Notes: a model not told the origin generated them from the sequence alone. A stretch of 16,881 nucleotides of DNA from Betaproteobacteria bacterium (GCA_009923895.1 RFSP01000012.1:1-16881); one strand, 5' to 3'. Counted from the stretch's first letter, positions 1-7,084 are shown. Program-made: numbers and translations.

Positions 1-888
1 GGCGGCGGTGGCTTCAGCCTCGAGCGTGCGGTATCGGTGGGCAAAGATGAGCGCATTGCTGCCCGTGGGCAAGGCCGCCATCAACACCACCACGGACAGG
101 GGCGGCCCCGACAGGTGGACCACATGGTGCGCAAACAGCAGCACGCTGCCTGGCAAGACGATGAGCTTGAGCCAGCCTGTCAACAGCGCGCCGCGGATGC
201 GCCCCCGCAGTCCGTATTGCGCCAGGTTGACGCCGATGAGAAGCAGGCACACCGGCACGACCGCGCGCGACAGGCCCAGCAAGGCCTCGTCAACGGCGGG
301 GTGCAGGCCGAAGCCCGTGGCGTTCCAGGCCATGCCCATGAGCAAGGGCAAGACGACCGGGTGAATCACGGCCTGACGCGCCGTGGTGCGCACGGTGGCC
401 CACCGAGACGCCGTGTGTCCCACCCGGGCCACGTCCAATTCGGCCAGCGCTGTCATGAGGACCAGCAAGAGCAGCCCGTGCAAACTGGTGAGGGTGATGT
501 GCAAGGTCACACCCGGGTCGCCAAAAAGCGCTGCGGCCACGGGGATGCCCATTTGCACGCTGTTGCCATAGGTGGCGGCCACCGTGAAGGTGGCCGGTGC
601 CGCTGCACCCTGGGCCAAGAGCGTGCGGCGCCGGGCGGCATAGACCACCAGGAGGTAGACCGTGGCGGGCACAAAGAACGCGGCGATGGGCCGCCACGGC
701 AAGCTGGCAAAGTCTTGCAGCACCATGGTGCGAAAAAGCAAGGCCGGTACGAACAAGTAAAAGGCCACGTCCGACAGCACCCGACCGGCCCCCGCGGCCG
801 GACCCAGCCATCCCAGTCGGGCGGCCACCCAGCCGCAGGCCACCATCAAAAAGATGGCCAGCAGCTTGTAGACGATCACATCGGTCAA
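1..888 (-). CDS. AEC-family (auxin efflux carrier-like) permease, 3' end cut by window edge
   Basis: An integral inner-membrane transporter of the AEC (auxin efflux carrier/malonate permease) family, with 296 codons visible and the C-terminal end beyond the left edge; family members are usually 300-320 aa, so only a little is missing. Hydrophobic segments run through the whole frame. The family's Asn/Pro feature is visible as GNSVQMGIP (about residues 108-116), and a second conserved stretch, ALPTGSNALIFAHRY, lies at about 272-286. No ATG fits the N-terminus. I chose TTG at 888 because AAGG lies 6 nt upstream (inside the end of topB) and the protein then begins TDVIVYKLLAIFLM; GTG at 879 is the alternative. 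The start is one base after the topB stop, so translation is probably coupled and the two genes co-transcribed. The substrate cannot be told from sequence; organic acids are typical for the family. Confidence 0.85.
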   Translation of the reverse strand, partial: MTDVIVYKLLAIFLMVACGWVAARLGWLGPAAGAGRVLSDVAFYLFVPALLFRTMVLQDFASLPWRPIAAFFVPATVYLLVVYAARRRTLLAQGAAAPATFTVAATYGNSVQMGIPVAAALFGDPGVTLHITLTSLHGLLLLVLMTALAELDVARVGHTASRWATVRTTARQAVIHPVVLPLLMGMAWNATGFGLHPAVDEALLGLSRAVVPVCLLLIGVNLAQYGLRGRIRGALLTGWLKLIVLPGSVLLFAHHVVHLSGPPLSVVVLMAALPTGSNALIFAHRYRTLEAEATAA

Positions 889-889
889 G

Positions 890-3484
890 TCAGGCCTTGG
901 CTGCTTTCTTGGCGGGGGCTTTGCGCGCGGCGGTCTTGGCGGCCCGAGGCTCGAACTCAAACACCACCTTGCCCTCTTTGCTGCTGTAGCTCAGGTAGGC
1001 CTTGAACTTGCGACGGGTCTTGTTGGAGACGAAGTTGTCGAGCAAGCCGGTTTTTCCGGTGGTGAGCAGCTTGGCAAATTCCTCGCGCGTGATGGGCTGC
1101 TGCAAGATGATCTTGCCGCTCTTGAAGTCACAGGTGACCGGTGCGCCCACGCTGTGTTCGCACACATAAGACGTGCCGTGTTCAAACACGCGACCCTGGC
1201 ACTTGGGGCAGGCACCCACAGACGTTTGCGCCGAGAAATCCACGGGCTCGCCTTCGGCTTCGGCCGCTTTGTCGGCCTCGCCAAAGTCGAACTCGAGTTT
1301 GTAGTTGCCGATTTCTTCGTCCCGCACGAGTTTCATCTCGGCCGTGAAAGGCCAGCCAGCTTTGGAGCGGAAGCCCTCCAGCGGCCCGATCTTGCGGTCT
1401 CGCAAGAAGGCCTCGGCCTCGGCGGTCTCAAAGGCCCGACCGGCAGGAATTTTGGTGAAGGAAAAGCCGCAACCTTCTGCGTCACCCGAGGCCCCCGTGC
1501 AAGTGAAGCGCCGGTAGTTTTCTTTGACCACACCGCCGCAATGGGGGCACGGCACTGACAGGGTGGCGTAGTCGCCGGGAATGGTGTCGCGGTCGTACTC
1601 TTTGGCTTTGCGCACGATGCGCTCGGTCATTTGCGCAATCTCGGCCATGAAGGCGTCGCGCTGCAAGCGGCCGTGTTCCATGAGGGCCAGCTGGTGTTCC
1701 CAGTTGCCAGTGAGCTCGGGCTTGGTGAGGTCTTCCACCCCCAACCCGCGAAGCAAGGTCATGAGCTGAAAGGCCTTGGCGGTGGGCACCAAGTCGCGGC
1801 CGTCGCGCAGCATGTATTTTTCAGTCAACAGGCCTTCGATGATGGCAGCCCGGGTGGCGGGCGTGCCCAGGCCTTTTTCGGCCATGGCTTCGCGAAGTTC
1901 TTCGTCGTCGATGAGTTTGCCTGCGCCCTCCATGGCCGAGAGCAAGGTGGCCTCGGTGTAGCGGGCGGGAGGGCGTGTTTGCAGCCCCTTGGCCTCGACG
2001 TGCTCAGCGCGCACCTGCTCACCAGCGGCCACGGGCACGAGGTTGGCGTCTTCGTCTTGGGCTTCGCGTCCGTAAACCGCCAGCCAACCGGGTTGCACCA
2101 ACACCTTGCCTTGGGTCTGGAAACGGTGGGTGGCGCTGCCCACTTGCACGGTCGATACCCTGGAGGTGACCAAGTACTCCGCGGGCGGATAAAACACCGC
2201 GATGAAACGCTTGACCACCAAGTCGTAGAGCTTGGCTTCGATTTCGGAGAGCGACTTGGGCGTCTCCAAGGTGGGGATGATGGCAAAGTGGTCTGAGACC
2301 TTGGCGTTGTCAAACACGCGCTTGCTGGGTTTGACATAGCCGTCATTGAGGGCCTTGCGGGCATGTCCAGAGAGCTCGCGCAAGGGGCCGGGCAGGTCTC
2401 CATCGGCCAGCACCTCGAAGGTATTGCGTACCGTGGCCAGATAGTCTTCGGGCAGCGCTCGAGAGTCGGTGCGGGGGTAGGTGAGGACCTTGTGCTTTTC
2501 GTACAGGGCCTGGGCGATGGACAGCGTGGTTTTGGCGCTGAAGCCCAGGCGCGAGTTGGCCTCCCGTTGCAAGGAGGTGAGGTCGTAGAGCAAGGGCGAC
2601 GATTGTTTGGTGGGGTTGGACTCTTCGCTCACTTGCGCGGGCTGACCCTGACAGGCCTCGACGATGGCCTTTGCGGCGGCGGCATCCCACAGCCGATCGG
2701 CTTTGGCGTCGGCGTCGTTGGGGTCTTTCTTCCATGCGGGGTCAAACCACTTGCCCTCGTAGGTGCCGGCGGCGGCGTCAAAGGTGGCGTGCACCTCCCA
2801 ATAGCTGCGGGCCACGTGCTTGCGGATTTTTTCTTCGCGCTCCACCACGATGGACAGGGTGGGCGTTTGCACACGGCCGACGGTGGTGAGAAAAAAGCCC
2901 CCGTCGCGCGAGTTGAAGGCCGTCATGGCCCGCGTGCCGTTGATGCCCACCAGCCAGTCCGCTTCGGAGCGGCTGCGCGCCGCGTCGGCCAGGCCTTGCA
3001 TGGAGGCATCGCTGCGCAAGGATTCAAAGCCTTCTCGAATGGCTTGGGGCGTCATGCTTTGCAGCCACAGGCGTTGGATGGGCTTGTTCAATGTGCCCTT
3101 GGCGCCAGCAGCGTATTGCTCGATCAAGCGGAAGATGAGCTCGCCCTCGCGTCCGGCGTCACAGGCGTTGACGATGGCGGTGACGTCTTTGCGCTTGAGC
3201 AGCTTGACCACCGCGTTCAGCCGGGTCTTGGCCTTGTCGATGGGGGCGAGTTCAAAGTGAGGGGGCACGACGGGCAAATGTGCAAAGCTCCATTTGCCAC
3301 GCTTGACGTCATAGGCCTCGGGGGCCTTGATTTCCACCAGGTGGCCGACGGCCGAAGTGACCACCCAGGTGTCGTTTTCAAAGTGTTCGGCCAGCTTTTC
3401 AAACTTGCCAGACACAGGGGTCAGCGCGCGGACGATGTCCTGGGCGACGCTGGGCTTTTCCGCAATGATGATGGTCTTGCTCAT
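890..3484 (-). CDS. topB: DNA topoisomerase III (type IA)
   Basis: An 864-aa type IA topoisomerase that cuts and passes single DNA strands to decatenate replication and recombination intermediates. The N-terminal Toprim domain begins IIIAEKPSVAQ (Glu9) and contains CDAGREGE at 108-115. The active-site Tyr is Y336 in LTYPRTDSRALP. The core continues through EKGLGTPATRA (about 536-546). Two C-terminal zinc-finger-like modules follow: Cys646/649/662/672 and Cys759/762/775/785. The protein ends in a basic Lys/Ala/Pro tail (AARKAPAKKAAKA). ATG at 3484 is preceded by AAGGA about 4 nt upstream, which overlaps the edge of a tandem 13-bp repeat. It is full length for the proteobacterial long TopB group. 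It is followed immediately by the AEC permease and is divergent from the SET methyltransferase gene. Confidence 0.96.
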   Translation of the reverse strand: MSKTIIIAEKPSVAQDIVRALTPVSGKFEKLAEHFENDTWVVTSAVGHLVEIKAPEAYDVKRGKWSFAHLPVVPPHFELAPIDKAKTRLNAVVKLLKRKDVTAIVNACDAGREGELIFRLIEQYAAGAKGTLNKPIQRLWLQSMTPQAIREGFESLRSDASMQGLADAARSRSEADWLVGINGTRAMTAFNSRDGGFFLTTVGRVQTPTLSIVVEREEKIRKHVARSYWEVHATFDAAAGTYEGKWFDPAWKKDPNDADAKADRLWDAAAAKAIVEACQGQPAQVSEESNPTKQSSPLLYDLTSLQREANSRLGFSAKTTLSIAQALYEKHKVLTYPRTDSRALPEDYLATVRNTFEVLADGDLPGPLRELSGHARKALNDGYVKPSKRVFDNAKVSDHFAIIPTLETPKSLSEIEAKLYDLVVKRFIAVFYPPAEYLVTSRVSTVQVGSATHRFQTQGKVLVQPGWLAVYGREAQDEDANLVPVAAGEQVRAEHVEAKGLQTRPPARYTEATLLSAMEGAGKLIDDEELREAMAEKGLGTPATRAAIIEGLLTEKYMLRDGRDLVPTAKAFQLMTLLRGLGVEDLTKPELTGNWEHQLALMEHGRLQRDAFMAEIAQMTERIVRKAKEYDRDTIPGDYATLSVPCPHCGGVVKENYRRFTCTGASGDAEGCGFSFTKIPAGRAFETAEAEAFLRDRKIGPLEGFRSKAGWPFTAEMKLVRDEEIGNYKLEFDFGEADKAAEAEGEPVDFSAQTSVGACPKCQGRVFEHGTSYVCEHSVGAPVTCDFKSGKIILQQPITREEFAKLLTTGKTGLLDNFVSNKTRRKFKAYLSYSSKEGKVVFEFEPRAAKTAARKAPAKKAAKA

Positions 3485-3491
3485 CGGTTCC

Positions 3492-3517
3492 TTTAGGGCC
3501 TGTTTTTAGGGCCTGTT
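3492..3517. repeat. Tandem 13-bp direct repeat in the topB/SET divergent region
   Basis: Two perfect, directly abutting copies of TTTAGGGCCTGTT lie at 3492-3504 and 3505-3517. The first copy overlaps the bases just upstream of topB's ribosome-binding site, so both copies would fall in the topB leader or promoter. It could be a binding site for a regulator acting on both divergent genes or simply a small duplication; the sequence does not decide. Confidence 0.7.
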
Positions 3518-3529
3518 CAAAGCCATGCC

Positions 3530-3535
3530 TACAAT
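3530..3535 (+). promoter_or_regulatory. Candidate -10 box (TACAAT) for the SET-birA unit
   Basis: TACAAT differs from the sigma-70 -10 consensus at one base. It lies 63 nt before the predicted SET start. A start of transcription 6-8 nt downstream would fall at about 3542-3543, exactly where the alternating pyrimidine-purine tract begins. No convincing -35 hexamer is seen at 16-18 bp, so the call is tentative. Confidence 0.35.
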
Positions 3536-3543
3536 TCGGGTCT

Positions 3544-3596
3544 CGCGCGCACGTGCGCACACGCACGCACACATGCGTACGCACGCACGCACGCGC
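3544..3596. repeat. 53-bp perfect alternating pyrimidine-purine (CG/CA/TG) tract
   Basis: Every even position from 3544 to 3596 is a pyrimidine and every odd position a purine, without a break. The tract is built mostly of CGCA/CACG-type units and includes the palindromes GCGCACGTGCGC (3547-3558) and TGCGTACGCA (3574-3583). Such sequence is known to favour Z-DNA under negative supercoiling and is prone to slippage. It ends 2 bp before the SET start codon and sits in the divergent promoter region of topB and the SET gene, in the probable 5' untranslated region of the latter. Confidence 0.9.
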
Positions 3597-3598
3597 CC

Positions 3599-4150
3599 AT
3601 GAATTCAATGTACCCAATGAAATCTCGCACGCAAGCCCCCCGTCCGAAGGCACCCCCAAAAAAAACAAGCTCTCGGGTCAAAACCGCGATGGCGGCTGCG
3701 GGAGGCCGTCGCATTCAGGTGCGCCGAAGTGGCGTCCACGGCAAGGGGGTCTATGCCTTGCAAGCGATTGCGGCCGGCGAAACCTTGATTGAGTATGTGG
3801 GTGAGATCATTTCATGGCCTGAAGCCCTGCGTCGCCATCCGCACGACCCCAAGGACCCCAACCACACCTTCTACTTCAGCCTGGACGATGGCCGGGTGAT
3901 TGATGCGGCCCATGGCGGCAATGCCTCGCGTTGGATCAACCACGCGTGCGACCCCAATTGCGAAGCCGACGAGACCGCGGGCCGCGTGTTCATCAAGGCG
4001 CTGAGGGATTTGCAGCCCGGAGAAGAACTTTTCTACGACTACGGGCTCACCATTGACGAGCGTTACACCCCGGCGCTGAAGAAGCAGTACGAATGCCGCT
4101 GCGGCAGCCCGAATTGCCGGCGCACCATGTTGTCGCCCAAGCGGCGTTGA
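3599..4150 (+). CDS. SET-domain protein lysine methyltransferase with post-SET zinc motif
   Basis: A 183-aa SET-domain protein, predicted to transfer methyl groups from S-adenosylmethionine to lysine in a protein substrate. Motifs in order: a basic Pro/Lys/Arg-rich N-terminus (about 1-40); GVHGKGVYA (45-53, SAM binding); YFSLDDGRVIDA; RWINHACDPNCEA (111-123, the NHxxxPN SET signature); GEELFYDYG (141-149, catalytic Tyr region); and ECRCGSPNC (165-173), a CxCx4C post-SET motif that with Cys117 would complete a zinc site. All hallmark residues are present. The start is uncertain: ATGs at 3599, 3608 and 3617 all lack a Shine-Dalgarno sequence, and another in-frame ATG is at 3689. birA follows after 12 nt, suggesting one transcript. 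The substrate is unknown; ribosomal or nucleoid proteins are possible. Confidence 0.9.
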   Translation: MNSMYPMKSRTQAPRPKAPPKKTSSRVKTAMAAAGGRRIQVRRSGVHGKGVYALQAIAAGETLIEYVGEIISWPEALRRHPHDPKDPNHTFYFSLDDGRVIDAAHGGNASRWINHACDPNCEADETAGRVFIKALRDLQPGEELFYDYGLTIDERYTPALKKQYECRCGSPNCRRTMLSPKRR

Positions 4151-4162
4151 ACCTGGCCGGGC

Positions 4163-4999
4163 ATGACCTCTGACCTGCGCCGGTCGTTGCTGGAGGCGCT
4201 TGCGGCTGGGGGGGGCGAAGACCCCGGGGAGCAGGTGCAGATCGATCTGGTCGACGAGATCGACTCCACCAACACCGCCTTGCTGGAACGGGCCCGGACC
4301 ACGGGCGACCTGCGGCCGCGGCTGCTCATGGCTTGGCGGCAGACGCAAGGCCGGGGGCGTGCGGGCAGGCCCTGGGCCGGCGAGCCCGGTGCGTCCTTGA
4401 CTTGGTCTTGGGCCCAGGTGCTGAAGTCGGCCGACTGGTCGGGGCTGTCGCTGGCTGTGGGGACGGCGCTGGCCGACGCACTGGACCCGGATGCCTCCTC
4501 AGGTGCTCCACGGTTGGTCTTGAAATGGCCCAACGACTTGTGGATCAGAGATGCCCAGGCCCCCTTGGGAGGGCGCAAAGCAGGTGGCATCTTGATTGAG
4601 ACGGTTTCGGTGCAGGGCGTGCGTTTGTGTGTGGTGGGGGTGGGGCTGAACGTGCGCCCGTTGCCCGAGCAGACCGCCAAGAGTTTCACCACGGGCATGG
4701 GATGCCTGCAAGAGCTCGATGCGAGATGGGATGCCGCCGAAGCCCTGTTGCGTGCGGCCCCGGCGGTGGCGCACGCCTTGGATTTGTTTGAGCGCGAAGG
4801 GTTTTCGGCCTTTCAGCAAGCCTTTGACCGTCGAGATGTGTTGCGCGGACGCCCGGTGGTGACTTCGGGCACCCCTGCGCTTCAAGGCACCGCCTGCGGC
4901 GTGGCTGCAGACGGCGCCTTGTTGGTGCGCATGGCCGATGGGCAGGAGCGCTCGGTGGTGGCCGGCGAGGTGAGCGTGCGCCCGAGCCCCGTGGCTTGA
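4163..4999 (+). CDS. birA: Biotin--[acetyl-CoA-carboxylase] ligase, without HTH domain
   Basis: A 278-aa biotin protein ligase that forms biotinyl-5'-AMP and attaches biotin to the carrier lysine of acetyl-CoA carboxylase (AccB) and related enzymes. Visible motifs are EIDSTNT (32-38), QTQGRGRAGRPW (60-71, the adenylate-binding loop), KWPNDLW (121-127), KAGGILIE (139-146) and GVGLNV (159-164). A small C-terminal beta domain ends ADGQERSVVAGEVSVR. The family signature begins near residue 30, so the N-terminal winged helix-turn-helix of E. coli BirA is absent; this is a monofunctional ligase, not a bio-operon repressor. The ATG lies 12 nt after the SET stop with only a weak GGCCGGG upstream. The stop codon lies inside an inverted repeat shared with the convergent protease gene. 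Confidence 0.95.
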   Translation: MTSDLRRSLLEALAAGGGEDPGEQVQIDLVDEIDSTNTALLERARTTGDLRPRLLMAWRQTQGRGRAGRPWAGEPGASLTWSWAQVLKSADWSGLSLAVGTALADALDPDASSGAPRLVLKWPNDLWIRDAQAPLGGRKAGGILIETVSVQGVRLCVVGVGLNVRPLPEQTAKSFTTGMGCLQELDARWDAAEALLRAAPAVAHALDLFEREGFSAFQQAFDRRDVLRGRPVVTSGTPALQGTACGVAADGALLVRMADGQERSVVAGEVSVRPSPVA

Positions 5000-5015
5000 T
5001 CACGTGCGATCAAGC
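4994..5015. terminator. Inverted repeat at the birA/protease convergent junction
   Basis: GCTTGATC (4994-5001) and GATCAAGC (5008-5015) form a perfect 8-bp stem with loop ACGTGC. The birA stop (4997-4999) and the protease stop (5010-5012, minus) lie symmetrically in the two arms. There is no T run on either side, so it is not a classical intrinsic terminator. It could act as a bidirectional transcript end or RNA-stabilising hairpin. Confidence 0.45.
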
Positions 5016-7076
5016 GCTGCGGGAGGGTCGTCGGCCTTGCCGACGCAAGAGCCAGGCCGCGAACCACAGGGCCAAGAGCCACACCACCGACATCGTGCCA
5101 CCGCCTCCGGAGTTGGAGGGCGTGGGAGTTGGAGTGGGCGGGACGGGCGCCGCTGCCACCACGATGCTCAAGTCGGCGCTGGCTTGCACGCCCAAGTCGT
5201 CTGTGACGGTCACCTGCACCACCACGGTTCCCGCGCCTGAGGGCAAGAAAGCGGCCGTGGCTGCGTTGGTGGCCGTTGAAAAACCGGTGGCCACACCGCC
5301 GCCATCTTTGAGGGTCCAGGCATACGCCGCGACGGTGCGACCTGCCCCCACGGTGCTGTTGGCAGCAGTGACTTGCACGCTGGATCCCGCCGTGGGCGAT
5401 GCCGTGGTGAGCTCCGCCTTGGCCACGGGTTTGACGACGGACGCGGCCACTGCCGCTGCCGCATCGAGCATGCCTGCGCCGCAGGTGGTGGTGGTGCAGT
5501 AGCACTCGAGTTGCTCGGTGCTGGTGGGAGGTTTGCACTGCGCCGTGTCAGCGGCCGAGCCCGTGGTGGGGAAGGCGCGGGCCGTGGTTTGCAAAATGCG
5601 TTTGACGTCTGCAGGCGTGAGCGAGGGGTTGGCCGACATCATCAAGGCCACCGTGCCGGCAACGATGGGTGAGGAGAAGCTGGTGCCCACGCTGGCATTG
5701 GTGCTGTCAGAGTAGGTGTAGCCCCCTGCCACCGGCCCTTGCGTGCCCGAGTTGAGGGCCGTGATGATGGGATACAGGCACGCCCCCGTGAGGTTGACGC
5801 AATTGCCCCCCGGCGCCGAGATGGCTATCTCGGGGCCCAAGTCAGAAAAGCCCACCTTGGTGCCGATGTGGCGCAGGCCGCCGATGGCCAAAACGCCTGG
5901 GCAATTGGCCGGCGTGCCCACGGCCAGCCCCGCACTGTTGCCGGCAGCGGCCACCACCACCACCCCTTTGGCGGTGACGGCCGACATCACGTCTTTGTAG
6001 GACTGTGGACAGGTCCCATCGGAGCCCAGGCTCATGTTGATGACCTTGGCCGGTGTGGGGTTGGCGGGCACACCGGTCTGATCCAATCCCGCCGACCAGT
6101 ACATGGCGGCTTGAATGTCGGAGTCGTACCCGCCGCACTTGCCCAGCACGCGCACGGGCAACACCTTGGCGTTGCTGGCAATGCCGGCCATGCCGATGCC
6201 GTTGTTGGTGGCCGCCGCGATGATGCTGGCCACTTGTGTGCCATGCCAGGAGCTTGAGGAGGCGCCACAACCGTGAAAAAAGCCGCCGGTGTTTTTGTCT
6301 TCTGCCGACGTGATCCAGTCGCCTGGGTCGGCCGGGTCCGCGTCACGGCGGTCTCCATCGTTGGCCACAGCCGCGTTGTCGATGAAGTCGTATCCAGTCA
6401 AATATTGGCCCTGCAGATCGGGGTGGTCTTTGAGGATGCCCGAATCGAGCACGGCCACCACCATGGAGGAAGCCCCCCGTGTGCGGTCCCAGGCCCCAGG
6501 CAAGTTGGCGGCTGACAAGAACGTGGCATCGGGCGCACGCAGATACCACTGACCCACAGCCGGGCCAGCGCCGTTGGTGGGGCCGGTGGCATACAGCGGG
6601 TCCGTGGGCACCCACAAGGCGCGACGGATGCGGTCCACCTCGGCGTACTCGATGTGGGGGTCTTGCGCGAGCTTGGCGGCCAACGCTTGCGCGCTCAGGC
6701 CTCGCGCCATGAGGACTTGGCCGCGAGGGCCCACGGCGCGGCCCGAGGTGAGGGTCACACCCACACGGCTGGAGAGGACGTCCGCACGGCGCTGCAGCAG
6801 GTCACGGGCCACGGTCTCGTCGACCGATGCGTCCACAGACAAGGTCTTGGTGAGCTCGGTGCCCTCTTTGAATTTCACGATCACCCGAGCCATCGATGCT
6901 GCCGCAGCGTCCATCGATGTCAGGTCAGAGGCCGCTCGCAAGGCGGTGGAGGTGGCCAGCAGCCCGGGCGCGGCCAAGAAAGCCAGCAGGCACCCCAGCA
7001 GCCGCACGGAGCGCTGCAGTGCCATCACAGAGGACCCCAGGGCGGGCAATACGGCGAAAACAGAATGACGCTTCAT
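5010..7076 (-). CDS. Secreted subtilisin-like (S8) serine protease with C-terminal sorting signal
   Basis: A 688-aa peptidase S8 precursor. Numbering from ATG at 7076: a signal sequence (MKRHS, then a hydrophobic stretch at about 26-44), an I9-like propeptide (about 63-150, VIVKFKEGTEL to HIEYAEVDRIRR), then the catalytic domain with Asp211 (AVLDSG), His278 (WHGTQVAS), oxyanion Asn380 (AAGNSAG) and Ser466 (GTSFSSP). Many Cys residues suggest disulfides outside the cytoplasm. A PKD/Ig-like domain (about 552-640) and a Pro-Thr linker (644-653) follow. The C-terminus is GGGG (657-660), a hydrophobic helix and an Arg cluster, resembling GlyGly-CTERM-type sorting tails. An in-frame GTG at 7097 is possible, but the TACACT box 8 nt before 7076 favours the ATG. 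It lies downstream of gap's terminator and is convergent with birA. Confidence 0.93.
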   Translation of the reverse strand: MKRHSVFAVLPALGSSVMALQRSVRLLGCLLAFLAAPGLLATSTALRAASDLTSMDAAAASMARVIVKFKEGTELTKTLSVDASVDETVARDLLQRRADVLSSRVGVTLTSGRAVGPRGQVLMARGLSAQALAAKLAQDPHIEYAEVDRIRRALWVPTDPLYATGPTNGAGPAVGQWYLRAPDATFLSAANLPGAWDRTRGASSMVVAVLDSGILKDHPDLQGQYLTGYDFIDNAAVANDGDRRDADPADPGDWITSAEDKNTGGFFHGCGASSSSWHGTQVASIIAAATNNGIGMAGIASNAKVLPVRVLGKCGGYDSDIQAAMYWSAGLDQTGVPANPTPAKVINMSLGSDGTCPQSYKDVMSAVTAKGVVVVAAAGNSAGLAVGTPANCPGVLAIGGLRHIGTKVGFSDLGPEIAISAPGGNCVNLTGACLYPIITALNSGTQGPVAGGYTYSDSTNASVGTSFSSPIVAGTVALMMSANPSLTPADVKRILQTTARAFPTTGSAADTAQCKPPTSTEQLECYCTTTTCGAGMLDAAAAVAASVVKPVAKAELTTASPTAGSSVQVTAANSTVGAGRTVAAYAWTLKDGGGVATGFSTATNAATAAFLPSGAGTVVVQVTVTDDLGVQASADLSIVVAAAPVPPTPTPTPSNSGGGGTMSVVWLLALWFAAWLLRRQGRRPSRSA

Positions 7077-7084
7077 AACGCCAC

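Noticed and set aside
290..811. Minus-strand open frame with an ATG inside the permease region
   Set aside because: It is out of frame with the permease reading, which shows membrane segments and family motifs; this one is Gly/His/Arg-rich and featureless.
37..1005. Long plus-strand open frame (322 codons) across the permease and the end of topB
   Set aside because: It is antisense to a good AEC permease frame, rich in Gln/His/Arg/Gly as expected for a high-GC shadow, and resembles no family.
2363..3496. 377-codon plus-strand frame opposite the topB N-terminus
   Set aside because: An antisense shadow of the Toprim and core region; composition is Gly/Val/His-rich with no motif.
3544..3596. 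CRISPR array or gene-coding repeat
   Set aside because: The units are 2-6 bp with no spacers, and no in-frame start codon lies upstream to make it coding with the SET gene.
5105..5145. GGAGTTGGAGG-type direct repeats as a regulatory repeat
   Set aside because: They encode the Pro-Thr linker of the protease; repetition follows from the PTPTPTP coding.
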